This document shows, piece after piece, positions 30,610 to 39,507 of a stretch of DNA of 64,000 nt. Every line of letters begins with the position of its first letter. Positions within the stretch are counted from its first letter, which is position 1. Below the pieces are notes generated by a model. That model was not told where the DNA came from. It was given only the letters and a program-made list of their open reading frames with translations, and searched no databases. The translations under genes were made by a program, and so were the position numbers. Source of the DNA: Amycolatopsis lexingtonensis (GTDB taxonomy: Bacteria; Actinomycetota; Actinomycetes; Mycobacteriales; Pseudonocardiaceae); the NCBI RefSeq assembly GCF_014873755.1, contig NZ_JADBEG010000001.1, forward strand, positions 5,563,501-5,627,500, in the 5' to 3' direction.

Positions 30610-31512
30610 ATGCGAGCGATCACCTTCTCCGCTTACGGCGGGCCGGACGTCCTGCAGCTATCCGAGGTGCCGGTGCCGGAGCCCGGCCCGGGGCAGGTGC
30701 GGCTGGCCGTGCGGGCCGCCGGTGTCAACCCGATCGACTGGAAGATCCGCAACGGCTTCATGCGGCAGAACTTCGAGGTCCCCTTCCCGCACACGCCCGG
30801 CCTCGAGGTCGCCGGGGTCGTCGACGCCGTCGGTGAGGGGGCGGACTTCGCCGTCGGCGACGAGGTGTTCGGCTGGTCCGAGACCGGCGCTTACGCCGAG
30901 TACGCGCTGGCGAAGACGCTTGCGCCGAAGCCGACAGGCCTGTCGTGGGCGGACGCCGCGGCGTTGCCGGTCGCCGGGGAGACCGCGCTTCGCGTCCTCG
31001 GGCTACTGGGCGTCGGCGAGGGCGAGACGCTGCTGCTCCACGGCGCCAGCGGCACGGTCGGGCGGTTCGCCGCTCAGGTCGCCGTCGCGCAGGGGGTGAC
31101 CGTCATCGGGACCGGCGGGAGCCGGAGCCTCGACGACCTGAAGTCGCTGGGCGTCGTTCCCGTGCTGTACGGCGACGGCTGGGAGGAGCGCGTCCGCGCG
31201 TCCGCGCCCGGGCCGGTCGACGCCGTGTTCGACGCCGCCGGGCACGGGGTGCTGCCGGGGTCCGTCGAGCTGCGGGGCACGAAGGAGCGGGTCATCACCA
31301 TCGCCGACGCCGCCGCCTTCGAGCTGGGGATCCCGTTCTCCAGCGGGGGCGAGCAGAGCCGCGAGGTGCTGACCGGGATCGCCGGCTGGGTGACCGACCG
31401 CGGGGTCGGTCTCGCGCACGGCAAGAGCTACCCGCTCGCCGAGGCCGCCGCCGCGCAGGTCGAGAGCGAGGGCGGGCACCCCGGCGGGAAGCTCACGATC
31501 ACCGTCGGCTGA
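30610..31512 (+). CDS. Zinc-independent quinone oxidoreductase / medium-chain dehydrogenase
   Basis: 300 residues from ATG 30610, preceded by GAGGAG. QOR-type member of the MDR superfamily without zinc ligands. N-terminal catalytic domain MRAITFSAYGGPDVLQLSEV; the NADPH Rossmann motif is LLHGASGTVGRFAAQVAV. Reduces quinones or enones in known relatives. Divergent from the LuxR regulator, which may respond to a toxic substrate handled by this enzyme and the MFS pump (inference). Confidence 0.9.
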   Translation: MRAITFSAYGGPDVLQLSEVPVPEPGPGQVRLAVRAAGVNPIDWKIRNGFMRQNFEVPFPHTPGLEVAGVVDAVGEGADFAVGDEVFGWSETGAYAEYALAKTLAPKPTGLSWADAAALPVAGETALRVLGLLGVGEGETLLLHGASGTVGRFAAQVAVAQGVTVIGTGGSRSLDDLKSLGVVPVLYGDGWEERVRASAPGPVDAVFDAAGHGVLPGSVELRGTKERVITIADAAAFELGIPFSSGGEQSREVLTGIAGWVTDRGVGLAHGKSYPLAEAAAAQVESEGGHPGGKLTITVG

Positions 31513-31523
31513 GCCCGGCCGAC

Positions 31524-31559
31524 CCGGGCCTGTCGCCGGATCGCGGCGACAGGGCCCGG
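31524..31559. terminator. Shared terminator, oxidoreductase / acyltransferase
   Basis: A 14-bp stem with a one-base bulge (31524-31537 with 31545-31559) lies between two converging genes. No strong T run is present on either side. Confidence 0.75.
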
Positions 31560-31560
31560 A

Positions 31561-32445
31561 TCACTTCGCGGGAGGCGAAGCCAGGGGCGCCGGCTGACGG
31601 CGTGCGGTCCGGCGGCGCCGCTGGGCCGGGATCTGGACCGTGCCCAGCGCGGAATGGACCGCCGCCTCGGCGAGGGCCGCCAGCTCACGGCGGTTTTCCG
31701 CGCGGCCGGGGGCGATCTCCGGGCAGATGTGGACTTCCAGGACCAGGCCGCGCAGCGCGGCGACCCGGCGTAGCGATGCGATCAGCGACTCCGGGCCGAT
31801 GAACGCCGGGCGGCTGGTCTCGCGGCCGTCGGCGAGGCGGTACCGCAGCGCGATCGGGCGCACCGGGACACCGCCGTCGATGGCCGCCTGGAACGTCGCC
31901 GTCGTGAACTGGCCCGACGCGAGGCCGCACCAGGTTGTGCCCTCCGGGGTGACGCTCACCAGCGAACCCGTGCGAAGCGCGTCGGCGAGCGACGCCATCG
32001 TGGCGGGCAGCGTCGTCAGCCGCTCGCGGTCGAGGAAGATGCTGCCGCCGCGGCGGACCAGGCCGCCCAGCACCGGCCAGCCCGCGATCTCCTTCTTGGC
32101 CAGCGCGCGCATCGGGCGCAGGGCGTTGATCGCGACGATGTCCAGCCACGAGATGTGGTTGTTGACGACCAAGGCGCCGCGGCCGGCGGGCGCGGTCAGG
32201 AAGTCGGCGCCGCCATGGACGTCCAGGCGGACGCCGAACGCCCGCAGCACGCCGCGGAAGATCAGCCGGATCCGGCGTTCGCGGCCCCACGGCACCAGCA
32301 GCAGCGGCGCCGACAGCAGCGCCGCGAGCACCGCGGTGATCGCCGCCGCGAAGCGCAGGACCCGGCGCGGGAAGCCGACCACCGCGTCGCCGTCGGTCAG
32401 GCAGCCGTCGCCGCAGGGCGACGTCGGCATCCAGGCGTGGCTCAT
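31561..32445 (-). CDS. 1-acyl-glycerol-3-phosphate acyltransferase-like (OlsA/PlsC)
   Basis: 294 residues from ATG 32445, overlapping the GNAT stop as ATGA. One N-terminal membrane segment (FAAAITAVLAALLSAPLLLV) precedes the acyltransferase motifs: NHISWLD (block I), GGSIFLDRER (II) and VTPEGTTWCG (III). The Arg-rich C-terminus is low complexity. Syntenic with Rv3026c. Paired with the GNAT gene at 32442-33224, it recalls OlsA working after OlsB in ornithine lipid synthesis, but that product is inference. Confidence 0.88.
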   Translation of the reverse strand: MSHAWMPTSPCGDGCLTDGDAVVGFPRRVLRFAAAITAVLAALLSAPLLLVPWGRERRIRLIFRGVLRAFGVRLDVHGGADFLTAPAGRGALVVNNHISWLDIVAINALRPMRALAKKEIAGWPVLGGLVRRGGSIFLDRERLTTLPATMASLADALRTGSLVSVTPEGTTWCGLASGQFTTATFQAAIDGGVPVRPIALRYRLADGRETSRPAFIGPESLIASLRRVAALRGLVLEVHICPEIAPGRAENRRELAALAEAAVHSALGTVQIPAQRRRRTARRQPAPLASPPAK

Positions 32446-33224
32446 CCCTGGGTCCCGAGGAAGAACTTCAGGTAGCGCTCGTCGACGTTGTGCAGGTCCA
32501 GCACGACGAAGAAGTCCGCGACGCCGAAGTCGGCGTCGAGCGCGGGCGGCCCGTGGACCTTGGCGCCGAGGCGGACGTAGCCCTTGATCAGCGGCGGCAG
32601 CGTGGCGCGCGCCGGGCGTTCGATCTCCGAGGAGTCCCATGGGATCAGTGGCGAGACGCGGGTGGTCTCGTCCGAGTAGTGCTTGGTGCGCAGCAGGTCC
32701 CACACGCCGGCGGCGAAGGAACCGCCGTCGACCAGCGGGACGGAGGCGCAGCCGGCGAGGTACCGGTGGCCGGAAAGCAGCATGTAGCGGGCGATCCCGG
32801 CCCAGACCAGGCTGACGACGGCGCCGCTGCGGTGGTCGGGGTGCACGCAGGACCGGCCGGTTTCGACCAGGTGCGGCCGGATCCCGTCGAGCGCGCCCAG
32901 GTCGAACTCGCTGTCGGCGTAGAGCTTCCCGGCCCGCGCGGCGCGTCCGGGCGGCAGCATCCGGTAGCAGCCGACGATGTCGCCGGTGTTGTCGTCCCGG
33001 ACCACGAGGTGGTCGCAGAACTCGTCGAACTCGTCGACGTCGAGACCGGGCCGGAGCGAGTGCAGCCGCGCCCCCATTTCCTCGGCGAAAACGCGGTGCC
33101 GGAGGCGTTGCGCGGCGACCACTTCGTCGTTCGCGTGGGCGACGAGGAGGGAGTACCGAGGAGCGTCCGCGGGGAGCTCGACACCCGCCTGATCAGTGCT
33201 GACGAGGAGCTGTGACGTCGTCAT
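32442..33224 (-). CDS. GNAT-family acyltransferase, OlsB/hemolysin-like
   Basis: 260 residues from ATG 33224. It belongs to the PF13444-type group: AQRLRHRVFAEEMGARL, FDEFCDHLVVRD, GCYRMLPPGRAARAGKLYAD, TGRSCVHPDHRSGAVVSLVW and YLAGCASVPLVDGG. This group includes OlsB, which N-acylates ornithine with 3-hydroxyacyl-ACP. Located and coupled to a PlsC-like gene exactly as Rv3027c-Rv3026c. The lipid made here is not determinable from sequence. Confidence 0.87.
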   Translation of the reverse strand: MTTSQLLVSTDQAGVELPADAPRYSLLVAHANDEVVAAQRLRHRVFAEEMGARLHSLRPGLDVDEFDEFCDHLVVRDDNTGDIVGCYRMLPPGRAARAGKLYADSEFDLGALDGIRPHLVETGRSCVHPDHRSGAVVSLVWAGIARYMLLSGHRYLAGCASVPLVDGGSFAAGVWDLLRTKHYSDETTRVSPLIPWDSSEIERPARATLPPLIKGYVRLGAKVHGPPALDADFGVADFFVVLDLHNVDERYLKFFLGTQG

Positions 33225-33335
33225 GGTCAAGGTGTACCCGCGCGTAGGAAGCCGCGGAGAGTGCCATCCGATGACCGATTAGTGCACGTTCAGTTAATGG
33301 CGGGTTCTCAGGCTTCTCTCAGGTCCCGAAATGCG

Positions 33336-33372
33336 GGAAGGGCCTCCCGGGGATATCCCGGGAGGCCCTTCC
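33336..33372. terminator. Hairpin terminator after etfA
   Basis: A perfect 16-bp stem (33336-33351 with 33357-33372) with loop GATAT lies 11 bp past the etfA stop. No long T run on the minus strand. Confidence 0.82.
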
Positions 33373-33383
33373 GGCGGGCTGGA

Positions 33384-34343
33384 TCAGCCCTTGCGCTTCT
33401 CGACCGCTTCGGTCAGCTGCGGCGCGACGTTGAACAGGTCGCCGACGATGCCGAAGTCGGCGATCTCGAAGATCGGCGCCTCCGGGTCCTTGTTGACGGC
33501 GATGATCGTCTTCGACGTCTGCATGCCGGCGCGGTGCTGGATCGCGCCGGAGATGCCGAGCGCGATGTACAGCTGCGGCGACACGGTCTTGCCGGTCTGG
33601 CCCACCTGGAACTGCGCCGGGTAGTAGCCGGAGTCGACGGCGGCACGCGACGCGCCGACGGCCGCGCCGAGCGAGTCGGCCAGCTTCTCGACGACGTCGA
33701 ACTTCTCCGCCGAGCCGACACCGCGGCCACCGGAGACCACGATCGAGGCCTCGGTCAGCTCCGGACGGTCACCGCCGGTCACCGGCTCGACGCCGGTGAT
33801 CTTGGTGGCTTTCGCCGCGTCGACGGCGGGGATCTCGACGGTCTCTTCGGCCGCCGCGCCCTCGGCCGGCTCGGCCTCGACCGCGCCCGGGCGGATGGAC
33901 ACGACGGGCGCGCCCTTCGCGGACTTGGACTTGACGGAGAACGCGCCCCCGAAGATGGACTGGTCGATGACGCCGTCGCCGTTGACGCCCACGGCGTCGT
34001 AGATCAGGCCGGAGCCCAGGCGCACGGCCAGGCGGGCGGCGACCTCCTTGCCCTCACCGCTGGCGGTGACGAGCACGGCGGCCGGGGACGCCTGCTGCGC
34101 GAGCGCGGCGAGCACGTCCACCTTCGGGGTGACCAGGTAGTTCGCGGCGTCGTCGCCTTCCGCGACATAAACCTTGGCGGCACCGTGCGACGCCAGCGCC
34201 TGCTTCGCCTTGGCGGCGGTCCCGGTCGGGCCGACGACGACGGCCGACGGCTCACCGAGCGCGCGGGCGGCGGTCAGCAGCTCGAGCGTGACCTTCTTGA
34301 CCTCACCGTCGACGTGGTCGACGAGGACGAGTACTTCAGCCAT
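33384..34343 (-). CDS. etfA: Electron transfer flavoprotein alpha subunit
   Basis: FAD-carrying subunit that takes electrons from acyl-CoA dehydrogenases and passes them to the quinone pool. 319 residues from ATG 34343, with GAGGAGG upstream. The C-terminal FAD domain is clear: [40 protein letters not shown] and [20 protein letters not shown]. It follows etfB by 29 nt. Syntenic with fixB/Rv3028c. Confidence 0.96.
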   Translation of the reverse strand: MAEVLVLVDHVDGEVKKVTLELLTAARALGEPSAVVVGPTGTAAKAKQALASHGAAKVYVAEGDDAANYLVTPKVDVLAALAQQASPAAVLVTASGEGKEVAARLAVRLGSGLIYDAVGVNGDGVIDQSIFGGAFSVKSKSAKGAPVVSIRPGAVEAEPAEGAAAEETVEIPAVDAAKATKITGVEPVTGGDRPELTEASIVVSGGRGVGSAEKFDVVEKLADSLGAAVGASRAAVDSGYYPAQFQVGQTGKTVSPQLYIALGISGAIQHRAGMQTSKTIIAVNKDPEAPIFEIADFGIVGDLFNVAPQLTEAVEKRKG

Positions 34344-34372
34344 TGTTCTACTTCCTCCTCGAAGAACCGTTG

Positions 34373-35158
34373 TCAGATGAGCTTCTGGCCGACCAGGTAC
34401 TCGGCGACCTTGGTGCCACCGTCGCCCTCGTCCTCGACCTTCTCGCCCGCGGTGCGCGGCGGCTTCGGCGAGGCTTCGGTCACGGCGGACCACGCGTTGC
34501 CGAGGCCGACCTCGCCCGCGTCGACGCCCAGGTCGGCGATGGTGAACGTCTCGACCGGCTTCTTCTTCGCGGCCATGATGCCCTTGAAGGACGGGTAGCG
34601 CGGCTCGTTGATCTTCTCGCCGACGCTCACGATCGCGGGCAGGCTCGCCTCGAGGTGCGTGAGGCCGTCCTCGGTCTCGCGGGTCGCCTTGATCGTCGAA
34701 CCGTCGACGGTCAGCTCGCGCACGTAGGTGACCTGCGGCAGGCCGAGCAGCTCGGCGAGGATCGCCGGGACGGCGCCACCGCGGCCGTCAGAGGACTCGT
34801 TGCCGGCGATGACCAGGTCGAAGCCCTCGACCTTGCCGATCGCGGCGGCGAGCACCTTGGCGGTGGCGATCGCGTCGGAGCCGTGCAGCGCCTCATCCGA
34901 GACGTGGATGGCCTTGTCGGCGCCCATGGACAGCGCCTTGCGGATGGCGTCGGTCGCGCGATCCGGGCCCACCGAGATCACGGTGACCTCGCCCTCGCCG
35001 GCTTCCTTGATCTTCAGCGCCTCTTCGACGGCCTTCTCGTTGATCTCGTCGAGCACGGCGTCGGCGGATTCGCGGTCAAGGGTGTGGTCGGACCCGTTGA
35101 GCTTCCGCTCCGAGTAGGTGTCCGGTACCTGCTTGACCAGGACGACGATGTTGGTCAT
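34373..35158 (-). CDS. etfB: Electron transfer flavoprotein beta subunit
   Basis: AMP-binding partner of EtfA, 261 residues from ATG 35158 with GGGAGG upstream. Signature elements: VLVKQVPDTYSERKL, VISVGPDRATDAIRKALSMG, GADKAIHVSD and LPQVTYVRELTVDGSTI. The loop KGIMAAKKKPVETF contains the recognition region used for dehydrogenase docking. First gene of the etfB-etfA operon. A palindrome about 55 bp upstream may be a TetR-type operator. Confidence 0.96.
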   Translation of the reverse strand: MTNIVVLVKQVPDTYSERKLNGSDHTLDRESADAVLDEINEKAVEEALKIKEAGEGEVTVISVGPDRATDAIRKALSMGADKAIHVSDEALHGSDAIATAKVLAAAIGKVEGFDLVIAGNESSDGRGGAVPAILAELLGLPQVTYVRELTVDGSTIKATRETEDGLTHLEASLPAIVSVGEKINEPRYPSFKGIMAAKKKPVETFTIADLGVDAGEVGLGNAWSAVTEASPKPPRTAGEKVEDEGDGGTKVAEYLVGQKLI

Positions 35159-35212
35159 GGGTCTGCTTCGACCTCCCGGTTCGTGGCCCGCGGAAGACCA
35201 CGGGACAGTGCT

Positions 35213-35226
35213 CTACTGGCCGGTAG
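35213..35226. promoter_or_regulatory. Operator candidate upstream of etfB
   Basis: CTACTGGCCGGTAG is an inverted repeat with one mismatched pair near its centre, next to TAATCT (35225-35230, minus strand), a plausible -10. It has the TACT-SG-CSRGTA form seen in many TetR-type operators and resembles the palindrome at 44268-44281. Confidence 0.5.
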
Positions 35227-35401
35227 ATTAGGGCCAATCGGGGCGCAGGACACCCCGAGGTGACGCCATTCACCTGGATGCGCAATCTAGTGGGACTATC
35301 GTCCCAGTAGTCGACCGGTTACCCCACTTGAACTGCCGTTCGTCCGATCGGACCAACCACGGCCTACTCGCAGTGGATGTCAGGCATTAACCTTCCCCAG
35401 C

Positions 35402-36247
35402 ATGCCCGCGCGCATCGCCGTCATCACCGACTCGAGCTCCTGCCTGCCCGACATCGTCGCCGCCCGCTGGGCGATCGGGGTCGTCCAGATCCAGCTGAAC
35501 CTGGGTGGTCACTTCGACGACGAAAACCGCTTCGACCGCGGCGAGGTCATCGACGCGCTGAGAGCGGGGCAAGTCCTGACCACTTCGCCCCCGGATCCGG
35601 GGGCGTTCTTCTGGACCTACCAGGAGGCGGCCGCCGCCGGCGCGACCGCCATCGTCAGCATCCACATCTCCGGCCGCATGTCCGACACCGTCCGCGCGGC
35701 GCGGGACGCCGCCCAGCAGGTCCGCATCCCGGTGCACGTCCTCGACAGCCGCACCACCGGGATGAGCCTGGGGTTCGCGGTGGTGTCGGCGGCCCGGGCG
35801 GCCGCGGCGGGCGCGGACGCCGCGCGCGTCATCGAAGCCGCCGAACGCCGGTGCCACACCAGCACCGAGTTCATCTACGTCGACACGCTGGAGTACCTGC
35901 GCCGGGGCGGGCGGATCGGCGCCGCGCAGGCCATGATCGGCACCGCGTTCTCGATCAAGCCGCTGCTCACGGTCAAGGACGGCGAGGTCGCGCCGCTGGC
36001 CAGGGTCCCCGGCACGCGGCGGGCGCTGGCCAAGATGGTCGACCTCGCGGTGAAGAAGTCCGGCGGGTTCCGCGCCGACATCGCGGTGACCCGGTTCGGC
36101 GCCAGCGACCACGAGCTCGAGATCGGCAGGCAGATCGAACGCCGGGTGCCCGCGATGGCCGAGAGCATGGTCGTCGAGGCGAGCACGGTCATCGGCGCGC
36201 ACCTCGGCCCGGGCGCGCTCGGCATCACGGTGTCACCGGTGGGCTGA
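35402..36247 (+). CDS. DegV-family fatty-acid-binding protein
   Basis: 281 residues. DegV proteins bind a fatty acid, and relatives (FakB) present it to a fatty acid kinase. Signature elements: IAVITDSSSCLPD, TTSPPDPGAFFWTY, SIHISGRMSDTVRAA, LDSRTTGMSLGF and YVDTLEYLRRGGRIGAAQ. The lipid-contact Ser/Thr and Arg residues are present. No FakA kinase in the window. TAACCT lies 8 nt before ATG 35402. The 3' end overlaps the converging membrane gene by 23 nt. Confidence 0.93.
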   Translation: MPARIAVITDSSSCLPDIVAARWAIGVVQIQLNLGGHFDDENRFDRGEVIDALRAGQVLTTSPPDPGAFFWTYQEAAAAGATAIVSIHISGRMSDTVRAARDAAQQVRIPVHVLDSRTTGMSLGFAVVSAARAAAAGADAARVIEAAERRCHTSTEFIYVDTLEYLRRGGRIGAAQAMIGTAFSIKPLLTVKDGEVAPLARVPGTRRALAKMVDLAVKKSGGFRADIAVTRFGASDHELEIGRQIERRVPAMAESMVVEASTVIGAHLGPGALGITVSPVG

Positions 36248-36650
36248 CGTGCCGCCCCGGGACCAGCAGGACCACGAGCGGGACCAGGACGCCGAGGCCG
36301 GTCGTTGCGATGATCAGCACCTGGTCGATCGGCTCGAAGTGCGCCACGTGGCCGAGGTGGTGGAGGAAGTGCGGCAGGCCGAACAGCAGGCCCGCCACGC
36401 CGGCCAGCCGGGCCACCGCTGTGGTGCCGATCACGGCGACGCCGACCAGCAGCGCCGCGAGGGCCAGGTTGAGGCCGCCGAAGTCGCGCAGGAGGTGCTC
36501 GTTGAAGGCGCCGTCCATGGCCACCCAGCCGGTGCGAAAACCGGGAAAGTCCTGGTAGAAGCCGGTGGGCGAGACCAGTGGCCAGATTCCGACCACGGCC
36601 TCGACCAGGCCGAAGACGACGAGCAGTACGCGGGTGCTGGTCCGTTGCAT
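36225..36650 (-). CDS. DoxX-like/DUF4345-like small membrane protein
   Basis: 141 residues from ATG 36650 with four membrane helices (STRVLLVVFGLVEAVVGIWP, LNLALAALLVGVAVIG, LAGVAGLLFGLPHFLHHLG, VLIIATTGLGVLVPLVV). The His-rich PHFLHHLGHVAHFEP loop is reminiscent of DUF4345-type or DoxX-like proteins, whose function is unknown. Convergent with degV, overlapping 23 nt, and divergent from the methyltransferase gene across 53 bp. Confidence 0.75.
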   Translation of the reverse strand: MQRTSTRVLLVVFGLVEAVVGIWPLVSPTGFYQDFPGFRTGWVAMDGAFNEHLLRDFGGLNLALAALLVGVAVIGTTAVARLAGVAGLLFGLPHFLHHLGHVAHFEPIDQVLIIATTGLGVLVPLVVLLVPGRHVSPPVTP

Positions 36651-36690
36651 GACCACGGAACGAGGCGGCCGGGCCGGACGTGACACCCGC

Positions 36691-36696
36691 TAGGGT
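36691..36696 (+). promoter_or_regulatory. -10 box of the MGLP-type methyltransferase gene
   Basis: TAGGGT ends 7 nt before GTG 36704, with no Shine-Dalgarno, pointing to a leaderless transcript and deciding this start over GTG 36680. Confidence 0.6.
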
Positions 36697-36703
36697 CGCG
36701 CAG

Positions 36704-37477
36704 GTGACCACCCCAGCCACCCGGGCCGAGGCGCTGCACCTGACCGGTGAACGGACCGTCCCCGGCATCGCCGAGGAGAATTATTGGTTCCGCCGCCACG
36801 AAGCCGCGTATGCCGCCCTGCTCCCCCACTGCGCGGACGCGACGGTGCTCGAAGCCGGCTGCGGTGAGGGCTACGGCGCGAGCCTCCTCGCGACCACGGC
36901 CCGCCGGGTGCTCGCGCTCGACTACGACGTGCCGACCACCGAGCACGTCGCCCGCCGCTACCCCGAACTCGCCGTCGCGCGGGCGAACCTGGCGTTCTTG
37001 CCGGTGCGCGACGGCGCGGTCGACGTCGTGGCCAACTTCCAGGTCATCGAGCACCTGTGGGACCAGGCGGGCTTCCTCACCGAGTGCCGGCGGATCTTGC
37101 CGGAAAACGGCAAACTGCTGGTCACGACGCCGAACCGGCTGACGTTCACGCCGGACAGCGACACGCCGCTGAACCCGTACCACACCCGTGAGCTGGCGCC
37201 GTCCGAACTGGCCGGGCTGCTCGACGACGCCGGTTTCGAGGTCGAGACGCTCCACGGGCTGCACCACGGCGAGGCCGTGCGCGCGCTCGACGAGCGGTAC
37301 GGCGGTTCGATCATCGACGCCCAGCTCGACGTGGTCATGGGCGAGCTGCCCGGCCAGGCCGTCTGGCCGGCTGCGCTGCTCGCCGACGTCGCCGCGATCG
37401 AAGCGTCCGGGTTCGCCATCCACGGGGACGACCTGGACGCGAGCCTCGACCTGATCGCCGTGGCGGTGCGCCGATGA
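36704..37477 (+). CDS. SAM-dependent methyltransferase, Rv3030-like
   Basis: 257 residues. Class I methyltransferase with motif I VLEAGCGEGYGASLLA, the acidic residue after motif II in LALDYDVPTTEHVA, and FQVIEHLWDQAGFLTECRRI. It opens with TGERTVPGIAEENYWFRRHE. Gene order methyltransferase-GH57 with 4-nt overlap equals Rv3030-Rv3031, part of the methylglucose lipopolysaccharide (MGLP) region of mycobacteria. A sugar O-methylation role is inferred from that neighbourhood. Confidence 0.87.
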   Translation: MTTPATRAEALHLTGERTVPGIAEENYWFRRHEAAYAALLPHCADATVLEAGCGEGYGASLLATTARRVLALDYDVPTTEHVARRYPELAVARANLAFLPVRDGAVDVVANFQVIEHLWDQAGFLTECRRILPENGKLLVTTPNRLTFTPDSDTPLNPYHTRELAPSELAGLLDDAGFEVETLHGLHHGEAVRALDERYGGSIIDAQLDVVMGELPGQAVWPAALLADVAAIEASGFAIHGDDLDASLDLIAVAVRR

Positions 37478-38979
37478 GTGAAGGGACGTTCTGCCTCGTC
37501 GTGCACAGCCACCTGCCGTGGCTGCCGCACCACGGGACCTGGCCGGTCGGTGAAGAATGGCTGTACCAGGCGTGGGCGCATTCGTACCTGCCGATGGTCG
37601 ACCTGCTCGAACGGTTCGCCGCCGAAGGACGCCGGGACGTGCTGACGCTGGGCGTGACGCCGGTGCTGGCCGCGCAGCTCGACGACCCGTACAGCATCCG
37701 CGCGTTCCACGACTGGCTCGGCCACTGGCAGCTGCGCGCCCAGCACGCGGCGACGTTGTGGCGCGGCGACCCGCTGCTGCGCGAGCTCGCGGCGGCCGAG
37801 CACCGGACCGCGGTCCGCGCCGCCGAAGAGCTGGGCACGCGCTGGCGGCACGGCTTCTCCCCCGTGCTCCGCTCCCTGGTCGAAAATTCGACGATCGAGC
37901 TGCTCGGGGGCCCGCTGGCCCACCCGTTCCAGCCACTGCTGGACCCGCGGGTGCGCGAGTTCGCGCTGAACGCCGGGCTCGCCGACACGGCGCTGCGGGT
38001 CGGGTCGCGGCCCGAGGGGATCTGGGCGCCGGAGTGCGGCTACGCGCCCGGCATGGAAAACGACTACGCCGCCGCCGGCGTGCGGCGGTTCATGGTCGAC
38101 GGCCCGTCGCTGCGCGGGGAGACCTGGGCCGCGCGGCCGGTCGGCACCAGCGACGTGGTCAGTTTCGGACGAGACCTCGAAGTCACCTACCGCGTCTGGT
38201 CGCCGAAGGCCGGGTACCCCGGGCACGCCGCGTACCGCGACTTCCACACCTGGCAGCACGAAGTCGGGCTGAAGGCGGCGCGGGTCACCGGCAAGACGGT
38301 CGAGCCGCAGGACAAGGCGCCCTACGACCCCGCGCTCGCCGCGGACGTGCTGCAGCAGCACGTCAAGGACTTCGTCGAAACGGTCGTGACGCGGCTGCGG
38401 TCGCTGAAGGCGCAGCACGGGCGTGAGGCGCTCGTGGTCGCCGCGTACGACACGGAGCTGTTCGGGCACTGGTGGCACGAAGGACCGGCCTGGCTGGAAG
38501 GCGTGCTGCGGGCGCTGCCCGAGGCCGGCGTCCGGGTGACGACGCTGAAGGGCGCGGTCGAAGCCGGGCACGTCGGCGAGCCGATCGACCTGCCGGCCTC
38601 GTCGTGGGGATCGGGCAAGGACTGGCGCGTCTGGGACGGCGAGCAGGTCAAGGACATGGTCGAGGCCAACTCGGCGCTGCAGCGGCGGCTGCTCGACCTC
38701 GTGGCCGATTTGGGGACGACGGCCCGGGACACCGTCGCCGACCAGGCCGTCGCCGAGGCGATGCTGGCGCTGGAAAGCGACTGGGCGTTCATGGTCACCA
38801 AGGACTCCGCCGCGGACTACGCGCGCCGCCGCGCGGCCGTCCACACCGAACGCTTCGACGCGCTGGCCGGGCTGCTGCGCCGCGGCGACCGCGCGCGGGC
38901 CGAAGAACTCGCCGCCGCCTACCGCGCCGACGACGGACCGTTCGGGCACCTCGACGCCCGGGCGCTGAAGCACGACTGA
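37474..38979 (+). CDS. GH57-family alpha-glucan enzyme, Rv3031-like
   Basis: 501 residues from ATG 37474, overlapping the methyltransferase as ATGA. Glycoside hydrolase family 57 with a C-terminal DUF1957 helical domain. Conserved regions: HSHLPWLPHHG (region 1), the nucleophile Glu in GIWAPECGY, and the acid Asp in AYDTELFGHWWHEG. The family includes 1,4-alpha-glucan branching enzymes, and Rv3031 is assigned to MGLP/glycogen-type branching. No signal peptide, so it is cytoplasmic. Followed 9 nt later by a glutathione peroxidase gene rather than the GT4 gene that follows in mycobacteria. Confidence 0.92.
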   Translation: MSEGTFCLVVHSHLPWLPHHGTWPVGEEWLYQAWAHSYLPMVDLLERFAAEGRRDVLTLGVTPVLAAQLDDPYSIRAFHDWLGHWQLRAQHAATLWRGDPLLRELAAAEHRTAVRAAEELGTRWRHGFSPVLRSLVENSTIELLGGPLAHPFQPLLDPRVREFALNAGLADTALRVGSRPEGIWAPECGYAPGMENDYAAAGVRRFMVDGPSLRGETWAARPVGTSDVVSFGRDLEVTYRVWSPKAGYPGHAAYRDFHTWQHEVGLKAARVTGKTVEPQDKAPYDPALAADVLQQHVKDFVETVVTRLRSLKAQHGREALVVAAYDTELFGHWWHEGPAWLEGVLRALPEAGVRVTTLKGAVEAGHVGEPIDLPASSWGSGKDWRVWDGEQVKDMVEANSALQRRLLDLVADLGTTARDTVADQAVAEAMLALESDWAFMVTKDSAADYARRRAAVHTERFDALAGLLRRGDRARAEELAAAYRADDGPFGHLDARALKHD

Positions 38980-38988
38980 AAGGGACCC

Positions 38989-39477
38989 ATGGGAATCCAC
39001 GAAATTCCGGTCAAGACCCTCGACGGGCAGGACAGCTCGCTGAGCTCCCTCGCCGGCAAGGCCCTGCTCGTGGTCAACGTCGCGTCGAAGTGCGGCCTGA
39101 CCCCGCAGTACTCCGGCCTCGAGCGGCTGCAGGAACGCTTCGGCGGCCAGGGCTTCTCCGTGGTCGGCTTTCCGTGCAACCAGTTCGCAGGGCAGGAACC
39201 GGGCAGTGCCGAGGAGATCCAGACGTTCTGCTCGACGACCTACGGCGTCGCGTTCCCGCTGTTCGAGAAGATCGACGTCAACGGCGAGGGACGGCACCCG
39301 CTCTACGCGGAGCTGACCAAGACCGCCGACGCCGAGGGTGCCGCGGGCGACGTCCAGTGGAACTTCGAGAAGTTCCTGGTCGGCGCGGACGGCGAGGTCC
39401 TGGCGCGGTTCCGGCCGCGCACCGAGCCCGAGGACGAGACGGTCGTCAAGGCCATCGAAGCGGCGCTGCCGGCCTGA
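38989..39477 (+). CDS. Cys-type glutathione/thioredoxin peroxidase
   Basis: 162 residues, reduces organic hydroperoxides; actinobacterial members are usually thioredoxin- or mycothiol-linked. Peroxidatic C35 in NVASKCGLTPQYSG. Q69 is in FPCNQFAGQEPG, and Trp/Asn are in WNFEKFLV. The resolving Cys is probably in IQTFCSTTYG. GAAAGGGA precedes the ATG. It may be read with the GH57 gene. Confidence 0.94.
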   Translation: MGIHEIPVKTLDGQDSSLSSLAGKALLVVNVASKCGLTPQYSGLERLQERFGGQGFSVVGFPCNQFAGQEPGSAEEIQTFCSTTYGVAFPLFEKIDVNGEGRHPLYAELTKTADAEGAAGDVQWNFEKFLVGADGEVLARFRPRTEPEDETVVKAIEAALPA

Positions 39478-39483
39478 CACCGC

Positions 39484-39507
39484 GGCGGGGGACGCCGGTC
39501 CCCCGCC
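39484..39507 (+). terminator. Hairpin after peroxidase gene
   Basis: GGCGGGGGAC (39484-39493) pairs with GTCCCCCGCC (39498-39507) around GCCG, 6 nt past the stop. No T run. Confidence 0.7.

Noticed and set aside
36680..36703. GTG 36680 as start of the MGLP-type methyltransferase
   Set aside because: It would lie upstream of the -10 box TAGGGT; GTG 36704 fits better.
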